Positions 26,301-34,495 of a stretch of DNA of 64,000 nucleotides are shown piece by piece. This DNA comes from Chitinophaga niabensis (GTDB lineage Bacteria; Bacteroidota; Bacteroidia; Chitinophagales; Chitinophagaceae). The stretch covers positions 1,054,001-1,118,000 of the forward strand of contig NZ_FSRA01000001.1 in assembly GCF_900129465.1 (NCBI RefSeq). Reading direction: 5' to 3'. The translations under genes and the position numbers were made by a program. Every line of letters starts with the position of its first letter. Positions within the stretch are counted from its first letter, which is position 1. The notes below the pieces were generated by a model. The model was not told the origin of the DNA. It was given only the letters and a program-made list of their open reading frames with translations, and ran no database searches.

Positions 26301-26789
26301 GGCGGTTTCTCCAATAACTTTTTCTATAAAGGGCTTAGCCTCAACGTGTTTTTCCAGTGGTCTGCAGGCAATGATATTTTTAACGGTAACCGTCTTGTAT
26401 TCGAAGGTAATTCCCAGTACAGTTATCATACCAACCAGTTCGCATCATGGGTAGACCGCTGGTCGCCGGAAAATCCTACGAACAAGAACTTCAGGGTAGG
26501 TGGGCAGGGCCCTACCGCCAGGGGTTCTTCGAGAGTAGTGGAGGATGGATCCTACCTGCGTTTGAAAACACTTTCGCTCGCTTACCAGATCCCTGCAAAA
26601 TACCTGGGCAGGCTGCATATCAGGAATCTCTCCATCAGCGCATCTGCGCAAAACCTGATTACCTGGACGAACTATTCAGGCCTGGACCCGGAGGTGTCCG
26701 TAAAAAATTCAGCCCTCACACGGGGATTCGATTATTCCGCCTATCCACAGGCACAAACAATGGTATTAGGCATCAACGCAACATTCTAA
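23322..26789 (+). CDS. SusC/RagA TonB-dependent receptor with STN domain
   Basis: This 1155-residue outer-membrane receptor has a long basic leader and signal (~1-40), STN domain (~45-120, V-S-L-D-L-E-N-A-G-L-K-E-T-L), carboxypeptidase-D regulatory-like domain (~137-210, G-R-I-T-D-E-K-G-V-P-V-P-G-V-S-V), plug (~225-345 with D-A-S-G-T-A-I-Y-G-A-R-G-S-N-G-V-V) and a 22-strand barrel ending in N-A-T-F. The STN domain marks it as a signalling receptor for the FecR/ECF pair upstream. The SusD gene follows 24 bases later. It imports an oligosaccharide whose identity the sequence does not show. Confidence 0.96.
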   Translation: MPWILQKRRITSYAKHRLTYLKICCIVCILGFSNIFHAYGQDLHKIVVSLDLENAGLKETLKQIESRTSIRFTYKSEDVPAFKPVTMHRTAQKLDDVLNELFSNSSLSYESAGSNVVIIFKKNAAENKAATAVPALLKGRITDEKGVPVPGVSVSVKGSKTGTVTNGDGYYSLTSPESEGILVASFMGFEKKETSFSGAGTYNIILLSEARGLNEVMVIGYGSTTKKDLTGSVGRVEMEDLRKAPVFTFTEALAGRVAGVQVSSNDGQPGQGQNIIIRGSGSLTQSTAPLYVVDGFTMEDFQSNSLNPEDIASITVLKDASGTAIYGARGSNGVVVIQTKKGQAGKPVITFNTTLGIQELRREIPMMSPYEFVKTQTEMTNTSLADAAYFTNGKTLESYRNVEGINWQDKIFRQGKMQSYSLSMRGGNEQTKYSISGVINNQDALIINSGYKRYLGRVSLDQQVSKKIKAGININYSNANSHGLVAANNTGTSTVSNYIFANVFGYRPVGANMSSLEEDLFDEDMPVGTGTVRINPVITAQNTHRVANIGELISNAYITYNILDHLTLNIRGGHRKRQTRGEAFYNSLTPQGAESPVNTKGVNGNFSFAENNTWNNENTLTFEKTFNKVHKLTALGGFSLEGAKTTTYGASAQFIPNEQLGMFGLDEGTALALTANGGNYTLQSFFGRLDYNYRSKYLFTVTMRADGSSKFSKGNRWGYFPSAALGWNMAEENFLKRSRIISNSKLRLSYGISGNNRIGYFDTYNRISFDNRLNGVSFNNQVPGTAAWLSDLGNGGLKWETTELANIGYDLGLFQNRIEITAEVYRKTTRDLLLDAQIPFTTGYANTTRNIGSIRNEGLEISLNTVNVRTGSFRWESNFNISFNRSRVLELTESSTLFSNVSGGFSPAPNLWMAKVGGPISAFNGFVFDGVYQYADFDNPSPGVYVLKPGVPANGNTRASIRPGDIKYRDLNGDGTVNDFDQTVIGRPEPIHIGGFSNNFFYKGLSLNVFFQWSAGNDIFNGNRLVFEGNSQYSYHTNQFASWVDRWSPENPTNKNFRVGGQGPTARGSSRVVEDGSYLRLKTLSLAYQIPAKYLGRLHIRNLSISASAQNLITWTNYSGLDPEVSVKNSALTRGFDYSAYPQAQTMVLGINATF

Positions 26790-26813
26790 GCTACTCTTAA
26801 AAATATATTCATA

Positions 26814-28664
26814 ATGAAAAAGAAGATCTGTTTTCTCATCATTATCGCCTGCTCGGCCTTTAGTGCCTGTAAGGATTTTCTTGATCAGACGCCGTCGGAC
26901 TTTATTTCTCCCGTCAATTATTATCAAACTGCGGAACACCTGGAACTTGCACTCAACGGAGTATACAGCCCCTTGTATTCAAGACCTGTATATGGCAGTG
27001 TATACCCTGCGAGGATGAACCTGGTGGCAGATGAAGCCTTCTATGCACGCCAGGAAATAGGACTTCGTACCTACACCAACGGTACGAACGATGCAGAGCT
27101 GGATGGCTTCTGGAAAGCCATATACACAGGTATAGATCGTGCTAATACACTTATTGCAAACATCAGTAAACCACAGATGGATGAAACCAGGAGAAAGCAA
27201 ATACTCGGCGAAACGCTTTTCCTGCGTGGGTATTATTACTTCCTGCTGGTGCAACATTTTGGTGGTGTGCCGTTGTTGCTGGAACCTACACTTTCACCTT
27301 CCCAAAGCCAGGTGGCAAAAGCTACCCCGGCTGATGTTTATGCACAGGTACTGAAAGATATGGAACAGGCAGAACCATTGGTGATCCCGATCAGAACACT
27401 TGGTTTCGGGGGCAAGGTAAGCCAGTCTGCCGTGCGGGGTATTCTTGCCCGTGTGAACCTCTATATGGCAGGCGCACCATTAAACCAGGTGACCCGTTAC
27501 GCAGAAGCCGCTAAATGGGCAGAAAAAGTGATGACAGATGCGGCATCCGGGCATCGCCTGAATCCGGATTATAAGAACATTTTTATCCGTTATGCAAATG
27601 ATACCTATGATGTAGGTGAAAGCATCTGGGAGGCAGAGTTCTACGGCAGTTCCGCAAATAACAACAATGCATTCGGTAATATCGGCAGCCTCATTGGTAT
27701 GGCTTCTTCCAATGCTTCTGTGATAGGCGTGGCATATGGCATGCACCAGACAACGGCTAAACTTTTCCGTACTTACGAAGCCGGTGATGTGCGCCGCGAA
27801 TGGAATGTATCCAACTTTGCCTATAATGCAACCACAGGAGCAAAAGTGTTCGTAGCTACTGCCGCATTGATGAATCCTACCAATACTCAGCTTTATGCCC
27901 GTTATGCTGCTAAATACAGAAGGGAATATGAAGTAGTAACACCAAGGGTTAATTACGTAACACCACAGAACTTTCCCATCCTGCGATTTGCAGATGTATT
28001 GCTGATGTATGCAGAAGCAGAAACACAATCCAAAGGATCAGCTACTCCCGCAGCTATTGAAGCGGTGAACCAGGTGAGAAGAAGAGCATGGTCTTCCGGT
28101 ATAAATACCATTACTATTACCAACGGCGGCAGTGGTTACACCAGTGCCCCTGCGGTAACATTTTCAGGCGGGGGAGGCAGTGGTGCAGTAGCAACAGCTA
28201 CTATCAGCGGTGGCCGTGTAACGGCTATTACGCTTAGCCCGGATGCTTCTACCGGTGCAGCCTTTACAAGAGGCAGTTATACTTCTGCGCCGGCTGTAAC
28301 GATTAGTGGAGGTGCCGGAGCAGGTGCAACGGCAACGGCTACTGTATTCAATATTTCAGAAGCGGAGCTTACCGCACAGCAAACATCTTCCAAAGAAACC
28401 TTCCTCAGGTTCATCCAGGATGAAAGGATGCGGGAGTTGTGTTTTGAATCGCTGCGCAAGCCAGACCTGGTGCGCTGGGGTATTTTCCTTACGGAAATGA
28501 AACAAACCCTGAACATGATGTTGTCTGATAACGCGGCATCCCCCCTCACGCAACCCTGGTACACGATGACCTATGAAAATGTGGCGGAAAGGAATGTGCT
28601 ATTCCCTATCCCTTCTCACGAGATCACATTGAATCAGTCGCTGGTGCAGAATCCAGGTTGGTAA
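26814..28664 (+). CDS. SusD/RagB lipoprotein with an inserted Gly-rich repeat
   Basis: The 616-residue protein is longer than the usual 480-560. The lipobox S-A-C is at about residue 20, then [10 protein letters not shown]. SusD features are clear: [31 protein letters not shown] and the later [10 protein letters not shown]. Between the last two lies an insert (~438-511) of two [14 protein letters not shown] units, a repeat seen in bacterial surface and phage adhesins but not normally in SusD. It may add a second binding surface at the lid. It is downstream of SusC by 24 bases; a DUF5017-like lipoprotein gene follows. Confidence 0.93.
   Translation: MKKKICFLIIIACSAFSACKDFLDQTPSDFISPVNYYQTAEHLELALNGVYSPLYSRPVYGSVYPARMNLVADEAFYARQEIGLRTYTNGTNDAELDGFWKAIYTGIDRANTLIANISKPQMDETRRKQILGETLFLRGYYYFLLVQHFGGVPLLLEPTLSPSQSQVAKATPADVYAQVLKDMEQAEPLVIPIRTLGFGGKVSQSAVRGILARVNLYMAGAPLNQVTRYAEAAKWAEKVMTDAASGHRLNPDYKNIFIRYANDTYDVGESIWEAEFYGSSANNNNAFGNIGSLIGMASSNASVIGVAYGMHQTTAKLFRTYEAGDVRREWNVSNFAYNATTGAKVFVATAALMNPTNTQLYARYAAKYRREYEVVTPRVNYVTPQNFPILRFADVLLMYAEAETQSKGSATPAAIEAVNQVRRRAWSSGINTITITNGGSGYTSAPAVTFSGGGGSGAVATATISGGRVTAITLSPDASTGAAFTRGSYTSAPAVTISGGAGAGATATATVFNISEAELTAQQTSSKETFLRFIQDERMRELCFESLRKPDLVRWGIFLTEMKQTLNMMLSDNAASPLTQPWYTMTYENVAERNVLFPIPSHEITLNQSLVQNPGW
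28125..28346 (+). repeat. Two degenerate repeats coding for the SusD insert
   Basis: The segment encodes two units with the shared core [13 protein letters not shown], each followed by a Gly/Ala-rich A-T-A-T stretch, separated by G-G-R-V-T-A-I-T-L. It interrupts the helix bundle that precedes the D-E-R-M-R-E-L motif. The frame is intact, so it is an in-frame domain insertion rather than a disruption. Confidence 0.8.
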
Positions 28665-28683
28665 TCACTCAAATACTACGATC

Positions 28684-29640
28684 ATGAAACGCATCTATTA
28701 TACACTTTGCCTGGGTTTGCTTTTTGCCTGTAATAAAGACAATGAATTGTCTACTCCTGATTTTGAGGTAAGTACCGCTGCTCCTACCTTTAAAAAAGAC
28801 GAAGCTGTGCTATTCAGCTTCAAAGGCAATCCGCAACTGATCTCCGTATACACGGGAGAGTTCGGCAAAGATTACAATTTCCGTGAAGGAAGAACACTGG
28901 ATGTAACAGGGCTTAACCTGGTGTTTAACAGTGCAGTGGCCAATGAGGGTGCCGGTACGCCACAGACAGGAATGTTTTCTTTACTGGTGTCCAGCAATTT
29001 CAATGGGGATTATTCTTCTTTTGCAACTGTACAGGCTGCTACCTGGACGGATGTAACAAGCCGCCTTACTAAACAGGAAGCTGCCACAACTGCCACCAGC
29101 AGCCTGGCTACACCGGCAGAGGGGATTGATCTCAGTGATCTCAGGGTAGCCGGAAAACCCCTGTACATTGCTTTCCGGTATAACATCCGCCCGCAAAGTA
29201 CAAACGGTATCTGGCGTATGTGGACCTTCCAGGGTTTTAGTCTTACCGGCAATACTTCCAATGGAAAACAGACATTGGGTAATATGACGACCACCGCATT
29301 CAGGGTTATACAAAAGAACCCGGAGATCACTTCACGTACAGCCACCAGTGCTACTGCACTTACATTACGGCATGCGGACCTTTCGCTGAACCCGGATGCA
29401 GCAGAGGTTGCAACGGAGAACTGGATCGTCAGTCAAGCTTTCAGCAATGTGAACAGGATCGATTTTGGGCCAGACCTTTCTACACCTATCCAGGGTGGGA
29501 CCAGTGCTGTGGAGAAAAAGGACTTCTCGTATAAGTTCGCAAAAGCCGGACAGTACAGCGTATACTTCGTAGCGGCAAACGTAAGCCTCAACGGAAAGAA
29601 GGAAACAGTAAGAAAAGTAGACCTTACAATTACCGAATAA
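28684..29640 (+). CDS. DUF5017-like surface lipoprotein
   Basis: This 318-residue lipoprotein has signal and lipobox F-A-C-N (Cys about 16). The early part reads F-E-V-S-T-A-A-P-T-F-K-K-D-E-A-V-L-F-S-F-K-G-N-P-Q, a PKD/DUF5017-type beta-sandwich opening with the I-S-V-Y-T-G-E signature. The middle (~110-215) has W-T-D-V-T and a W-R-M-W-T-F-Q-G-F segment. Such proteins occupy the third (SusE/F-like) position after SusD and bind glycan at the cell surface. The next gene starts on the last base of its TAA, so the two are translationally linked. Confidence 0.75.
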   Translation: MKRIYYTLCLGLLFACNKDNELSTPDFEVSTAAPTFKKDEAVLFSFKGNPQLISVYTGEFGKDYNFREGRTLDVTGLNLVFNSAVANEGAGTPQTGMFSLLVSSNFNGDYSSFATVQAATWTDVTSRLTKQEAATTATSSLATPAEGIDLSDLRVAGKPLYIAFRYNIRPQSTNGIWRMWTFQGFSLTGNTSNGKQTLGNMTTTAFRVIQKNPEITSRTATSATALTLRHADLSLNPDAAEVATENWIVSQAFSNVNRIDFGPDLSTPIQGGTSAVEKKDFSYKFAKAGQYSVYFVAANVSLNGKKETVRKVDLTITE

Positions 29641-31718
29641 TGAAAAGATACAAGAAACTGCTGCCCGCCATCTTCGCTATCATGCTGTGTGCATGCTCGC
29701 AACAGAAATATGAAAGTTCCCGTACACCGGAAGCATCCATAGGTACATTTGATATGCTGAATGGGTTCAAAGCAGAAGTGTTTGCTGCAGAGCCCCAGGT
29801 GATGGACCCTGTAGAGCTGACCTTTGATGAAGAAGGTAATGCATATGTTATTGAAATGGGGGACTATCCCTACAAAGCCGTCCGCGGCGATGGGAAAGGA
29901 CGTATACGCAAACTGACAGACAGGGATGGTGATGGAAGGATAGACACCGCCGTAGTATTTGCAGAAAAGTTGGAAAGTGGTACCAGCATACTTCCCTGGG
30001 AAGGGGGCTTGCTGGTAACTGCCGCGCCGGAAATACTTTTCCTGAAAGATACTACCGGAGACGACAGAGCCGATATCCGCGAAGTACTGTTCACCGGCTT
30101 TTTTGAAGATAATTCAGAAGCGCAGATCACCAGCCTGCGGTATGGTATCGACAACTGGATCTATGCCAACAACGGAGGGCAGGCAGGCCTGGTCACTTTT
30201 GCCCGTCATCCTGCAGCTCCTGCCTTGCAGATCAAAGGGGGTGATTTCAGGTTCAGGCTGGACAGGGGACTGTTTGAAGCAGAATCCGGGGCAGGGCAGT
30301 ATGGCATGGAAATGGACGATCTCGGCCATCGTTTTTATACCAACAATTCAAGACATATTTCCACCTCACCGATAGCTGCCAGGTATCTTAAAAGGCAGCA
30401 ACACATGAACTTCAGATCTGTGATGAACATCTATGCAGCGGAGCCGGTCATGTACCAGGCAACACCTGCCCCATGGTGGCGCGCAGAAAGGACCAAGGCC
30501 CGTCAGCAGCAATACGATGAGAAGAAACTGAACAGGAAGGAATATGCAGAAGGACGATTCACCGGAGCTTCAGGAGGAACGATCTATGCGGGAGATGCTT
30601 ATCCTGCTTCGTTCTATGGTTCCTACTTTGTAGGTGATGTAGCAGGTAATCTCGTGCATAGGGATGTGATCACCAGGGGCAACGAAGGCCCGTTCTTTAG
30701 CGCTGCCCGTAGTGTGGAAGAAGAAAAGAGAGAATTTATTGCATCTGCGGACAGTTGGTTCAGGCCTTGCAACTTTACACTGGGGTACGATGGAAATCTA
30801 TATTTGATAGACATGTACCGGCAGCATATAGAAACACCTGTGTCCATTCCGGATTCGCTTAAGGAAGACATGGATTTTATGCGTGGTAACCAGATGGGCA
30901 GGATCTACCGCATTGTTTCCACCGAAGCACGGAAACTTCCGAAAGCAGTGCCCGCCATGCGTCAGCAGCCAACGAGCCAGCTGATCACTTACCTGTCACA
31001 TCGCAACCGTTGGTGGCGGCTGAATGCACAACGAATGATCCTGGAACGTAAAGACCGTTCTGCAATACCGGCACTACGAGCGTTGTTCACGGATAATAAA
31101 AACCCAATTACACGGCTGCATGCGCTGTACACACTTGAAGGACTTGATGCACTGGATGCCGGTCTCGTACAAAGTGCCATGAAAGATGTTGATGCAGGGC
31201 TGAGGGAACACGGGGCTATCCTCTCTGAACGTTTCCCGCAACTGGCCGCACAATTGATCCATATGATGAATGATACCTCAGGCCTTGTATCCTTACAGGC
31301 AACATTAAGTGCCGGTCAGTTATCCGGCAGGCAGGTGGTGCCGGCCTTCGCAATGCTGCTGGAGAAAAAATACAAGGACCCCTGGTTCATGAATGCCATA
31401 CTGAGTGCAGGAACAGGTTCCTCTTTTGAATTGGTGGATGAATTGGCGAAACACACCGGCTTCTTTAATACACCTGATTCTGCTAAACTTGTATTCGTGA
31501 AAAACATATCACAGATCATCGGCTCAAGGAAGTTGGATAAGGAAGTGGCTGCGCAGTTACAGTTCCTGTCTTCGGGGGATGAGCAATTCCGCCAGGCAGG
31601 ACTTACAGGATTATTCAACGGATTGAAGAAAGAGGCTGATAAAAATGTGCTTCCTGAAACACAGCGGGTACTATCTGCTATTAACGACGATAAGCATATT
31701 AAGCAGCTGTTAAAATAA
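29640..31718 (+). CDS. Lipoprotein with PVC-type dehydrogenase propeller and HEAT domain
   Basis: The 692-residue protein has the lipobox L-C-A-C (Cys about 19). A propeller of the putative membrane-bound dehydrogenase family (~40-420) has A-A-E-P-Q-V-M-D-P, F-D-E-E-G-N-A-Y-V-I-E, Ca-binding-like D-R-D-G-D-G-R-I-D, D-T-T-G-D-D-R-A-D and Q-M-G-R-I-Y-R-I-V. HEAT-like helices (~440-690) follow. It resembles residues ~275-860 of the protein at 10777 but has neither ThuA nor azurin, and no CxxCH. Its electron acceptor is therefore not evident. It overlaps the upstream lipoprotein gene by one base, which places it in the SusCD operon as a surface or periplasmic enzyme. Confidence 0.85.
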   Translation: MKRYKKLLPAIFAIMLCACSQQKYESSRTPEASIGTFDMLNGFKAEVFAAEPQVMDPVELTFDEEGNAYVIEMGDYPYKAVRGDGKGRIRKLTDRDGDGRIDTAVVFAEKLESGTSILPWEGGLLVTAAPEILFLKDTTGDDRADIREVLFTGFFEDNSEAQITSLRYGIDNWIYANNGGQAGLVTFARHPAAPALQIKGGDFRFRLDRGLFEAESGAGQYGMEMDDLGHRFYTNNSRHISTSPIAARYLKRQQHMNFRSVMNIYAAEPVMYQATPAPWWRAERTKARQQQYDEKKLNRKEYAEGRFTGASGGTIYAGDAYPASFYGSYFVGDVAGNLVHRDVITRGNEGPFFSAARSVEEEKREFIASADSWFRPCNFTLGYDGNLYLIDMYRQHIETPVSIPDSLKEDMDFMRGNQMGRIYRIVSTEARKLPKAVPAMRQQPTSQLITYLSHRNRWWRLNAQRMILERKDRSAIPALRALFTDNKNPITRLHALYTLEGLDALDAGLVQSAMKDVDAGLREHGAILSERFPQLAAQLIHMMNDTSGLVSLQATLSAGQLSGRQVVPAFAMLLEKKYKDPWFMNAILSAGTGSSFELVDELAKHTGFFNTPDSAKLVFVKNISQIIGSRKLDKEVAAQLQFLSSGDEQFRQAGLTGLFNGLKKEADKNVLPETQRVLSAINDDKHIKQLLK

Positions 31719-31753
31719 CTATATGTAAGTAAACTTAATTTTTAATTTTGCAT

Positions 31754-32809
31754 ATGCATAAAACAGAACTTGGTTTTGGTATCGTTGGTGCCGGCGCTAT
31801 TTCCGGCATACATGCCAAAGCAATTGCCGCGACCGGCGGAGCGAAGCTGGCCGGGATCTACAGTATCAACAGGAACAGATCCGTTGTATTTGCTGAAGAA
31901 CATCCCTGCAAAGTATTTGATACGCTGGAAGAGATGGTGAGCGATCCGGAGATCGACATTGTTTGTATCTGCACACCATCCGGCGTGCATATGGAGCCTG
32001 CGTTGAAGGCCATAGAAGCCGGCAAACACTGCCTTATTGAAAAGCCGCTGGAAGTTACACCAGAGCGGTGTGACAGGATCATCGAAGCTGCGGAAAAAGC
32101 AGGTGTGGTAGTGGCTGTTGTGTTCCCTTCGCGGTTTCACGAAGCGAGCAGGCACATCAGGAAAGCCATGGATGCCGGCAGATGCGGGCCGGTGGTGTTT
32201 GGGGATGTAGATGTAAAATGGAGCAGAAGTGAAGCATATTATCAAAGTGCGCAATGGCGTGGTACCTGGCAGTTTGATGGTGGCGGGGCATTGATGAACC
32301 AGGGGATCCATTCGGTAGACCTGTTGCAATGGTACATGGGCCCTGTGGAAGCAGTACAGGCCATGACGGCCAACAGGCGGCACAAGGAGATTGAAGTGGA
32401 AGATACGGTTACCGCAATTGTCCGTTTTTCCAGTGGGGCGCTGGGTACCATAGAATGTTCTACGGCTGCCTATCCCGGAGCGTTAAAACGTTTGGAGATC
32501 ACAGGCACAGCGGGTACTATCATCATGGAAGAAAGCAGTTTACTGAAGTGGGAGCTGGCAGATGAAACACCGGAAGATCTGCGGATTAAAAATGCCATCA
32601 ATGGTGAACATAGCTCTACAGGTGGTGCGGCAGATCCAATGGCGATCAGTTATGCGGGGCATCAGTACCAGATGGAGGACCTGGTCCATGCTATCAGAAC
32701 GGGTGGGCAGCCACTGGTAGATGGGAGGGAAGGACGTAAGTCGGTAGAGATCGTAACGGCGATATACGAAAGTGCAAGAACGGGGCAGCTGGTGAGGTTG
32801 CCTTTGTAA
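31754..32809 (+). CDS. Gfo/Idh/MocA family NAD(P)-dependent oxidoreductase
   Basis: ATG at 31754 (an in-frame TTG lies at 31748) gives 351 residues. The Rossmann motif F-G-I-V-G-A-G-A-I-S-G is at the start, E96-K97-P98 (C-L-I-E-K-P-L-E) carries the catalytic lysine, and G-G-G-A-L-M-N-Q-G-I-H-S-V-D-L contains the usual catalytic His/Asp region. No signal peptide, so cytoplasmic. It lies 35 bases after the propeller lipoprotein, at the end of the sigma/SusCD locus, and probably oxidises or reduces a sugar, cyclitol or keto-glycoside imported there. In contrast to the copy at 15173, its active-site motif is complete. Confidence 0.92.
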   Translation: MHKTELGFGIVGAGAISGIHAKAIAATGGAKLAGIYSINRNRSVVFAEEHPCKVFDTLEEMVSDPEIDIVCICTPSGVHMEPALKAIEAGKHCLIEKPLEVTPERCDRIIEAAEKAGVVVAVVFPSRFHEASRHIRKAMDAGRCGPVVFGDVDVKWSRSEAYYQSAQWRGTWQFDGGGALMNQGIHSVDLLQWYMGPVEAVQAMTANRRHKEIEVEDTVTAIVRFSSGALGTIECSTAAYPGALKRLEITGTAGTIIMEESSLLKWELADETPEDLRIKNAINGEHSSTGGAADPMAISYAGHQYQMEDLVHAIRTGGQPLVDGREGRKSVEIVTAIYESARTGQLVRLPL

Positions 32810-32814
32810 AGGCT

Positions 32815-33501
32815 TCAATTGATACCATCGAATACCTGTAACCTGTATCCTACATTCCGGATAGTTTCAATTTCTACACGTGGGTCTGCTCTCAGGTGTT
32901 TGCGGATCCTGTGGATGAAAATATGCAGCGGGCGTTCTATTTTTCCTTCTGATTTGTTCCATACTTCCTGTATGATATTTTCCCTGCTTACCGTAGTTCT
33001 TATGTTCTTTGCCAGCACCGATAATATTTTCACTTCTTTCATAGGTAGCCCTACTCTCAGATCTCCTGTGGTTAACAGATATTTTTCCGTATCCAATACA
33101 TACTTTCCGAAGGTATAGATCTTTCCGCTGGTCCTTGCTGCACGTTTCAGGAAAACCTCCATTCTCAGCACCAGTTCTGCATAATTATACGGTTTTGTCA
33201 TATAGTCATCAGCTCCCGTTTCCAACCCCTTTATTATGTCGTCTGTAGCAATCATACCGCTCAGGTAGATAATGGGTAATTGCTTATTGATCGCTCTTAT
33301 TTTTGTGGCGAGCGCATAGCCATCTAAGATGGGCATCATAATATCCAACAGGCAAATGTCAAACTTTATCTTGTTGAACAGTTTCCATGCGGCCTCGCCG
33401 TTATAGGCGATATAGACTTCGTATCCATGCCCGCTCAGATAGTTTTTTAGTACCAGGGTTAATAATTCATCATTCTCTGCAACAAGTACCTTGATGGCCA
33501 T
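32815..33501 (-). CDS. OmpR-type response regulator, no kinase nearby
   Basis: ATG at 33501 gives 228 residues (the frame reaches 33540). The receiver domain (~1-120) has phospho-acceptor Asp53 in C-L-L-D-I-M-M-P, a Ser81 switch and K103-P104. The acidic pocket reads A-E-N-D rather than the usual paired acids, so it is slightly altered. The winged-helix DNA-binding domain (~130-225) has V-S-R-E-N-I-I-Q-E-V-W and I-R-N-V-G-Y-R-L. No histidine kinase is encoded nearby, so it is an orphan regulator. It follows the AraC gene on the same strand by 75 bases and could belong to that transcript. Confidence 0.92.
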   Translation of the reverse strand: MAIKVLVAENDELLTLVLKNYLSGHGYEVYIAYNGEAAWKLFNKIKFDICLLDIMMPILDGYALATKIRAINKQLPIIYLSGMIATDDIIKGLETGADDYMTKPYNYAELVLRMEVFLKRAARTSGKIYTFGKYVLDTEKYLLTTGDLRVGLPMKEVKILSVLAKNIRTTVSRENIIQEVWNKSEGKIERPLHIFIHRIRKHLRADPRVEIETIRNVGYRLQVFDGIN

Positions 33502-33576
33502 AGTTTTTTTGGTTTTCCAAATAAACAACCTTCCTGCCATCTAAGCCCATTTGTTACAAGTTTTTAACAATTGAGT

Positions 33577-34485
33577 TTAGTTAAATGAGTTCCTGAAGGC
33601 CAGCGGAGATACATTCGTTTTATTCTTAAACAGCTTATTGAATGATTGTGGATGCTCAAAGCCCAGGCTATAGGCTATTTCGCTCACAGATAAAGAAGTG
33701 GTGGAAAGTATTTCCTTTGCCTTTTCAATCAATTGATGGTGGATATGCTGCTGGGTATTCATACCGGTAACAGAACGTAACATATCACTCAGGTAATTCG
33801 GGGAAACGTGCAATTGTTCTGAAATGTATTGCACCGTAGGAAGGCCATGTTCCTTTACTTGCTCACCATTAAAATAATCAGCCAGCAATCCTTCCAGCTG
33901 AGCTAACAGGTCGTTGTTGGCATTCTTGCGGGTAATAAACTGCCTGTTGTAGAACCTGTCGCAGTAATTGAGTAATACGGCTATCTGTGAAATGATCACG
34001 TTCTGGCTGTAGTTATCGATGGGGGAGTTGTATTCCTGAAGTATATTCTTAATAATACCGTTCATGGTCTCTTCTTCCTTTTCCGAAAGGTGCAGCGCCT
34101 CGCTCGTAGCATATGAGAAGAAGCCGTATTCACGGATGGTTTTAGCTAAGGGATAACCTTTGAGGAAGCTGGGGTGTACGAACAGCCACCAGCCTTCCAT
34201 TCTATATGGTTCATCTATTTCAGTGGAGATCACCTGCCCGGGAGAAAAGAAGGTCATCACCCCATTATCGAAATCGTAATAGCGCTGGCCGTATTTCATT
34301 TTGCCTGAAAAGTTCTTCTTCACGGAGATGCAGTAGAAATCATAAGCTGCAGCCTTGAGCCTTACATCTGTATAACAGGTAACCTCGCCAAAATCCACCA
34401 CGCTCATCAGCGGATGCGCAGGGCCGGGCAGGTTCAGGATACGGTGTACTTCCGTAATAGATACTTTATGTGGCGCTGTTTTCAT
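33577..34485 (-). CDS. AraC family transcriptional regulator
   Basis: ATG at 34485 gives 302 residues; a TTG at 34503 would overlap the upstream gene. The N-terminal ligand region (~10-180) includes P-S-F-L-K-G-Y-P-L and a cupin-like core. The C-terminal AraC HTH pair (~200-300) has Y-I-S-E-Q-L-H-V-S-P-N-Y-L-S-D-M-L and I-A-Y-S-L-G-F-E-H-P-Q-S-F-N-K-L-F. It begins 10 bases after the stop of the alcohol dehydrogenase gene, so the two are probably co-transcribed and it may regulate an aldehyde/alcohol response. Confidence 0.92.
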   Translation of the reverse strand: MKTAPHKVSITEVHRILNLPGPAHPLMSVVDFGEVTCYTDVRLKAAAYDFYCISVKKNFSGKMKYGQRYYDFDNGVMTFFSPGQVISTEIDEPYRMEGWWLFVHPSFLKGYPLAKTIREYGFFSYATSEALHLSEKEEETMNGIIKNILQEYNSPIDNYSQNVIISQIAVLLNYCDRFYNRQFITRKNANNDLLAQLEGLLADYFNGEQVKEHGLPTVQYISEQLHVSPNYLSDMLRSVTGMNTQQHIHHQLIEKAKEILSTTSLSVSEIAYSLGFEHPQSFNKLFKNKTNVSPLAFRNSFN

Positions 34486-34495
34486 GTTTTCAAAT

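Noticed and set aside
31743..31750. TAATTTTG before the second Gfo/Idh/MocA gene as a promoter
   Set aside because: Exact -7 match but no -33 box and only about four bases before the start codon, which would put the start point inside the gene; the gene is more likely part of the upstream transcript.
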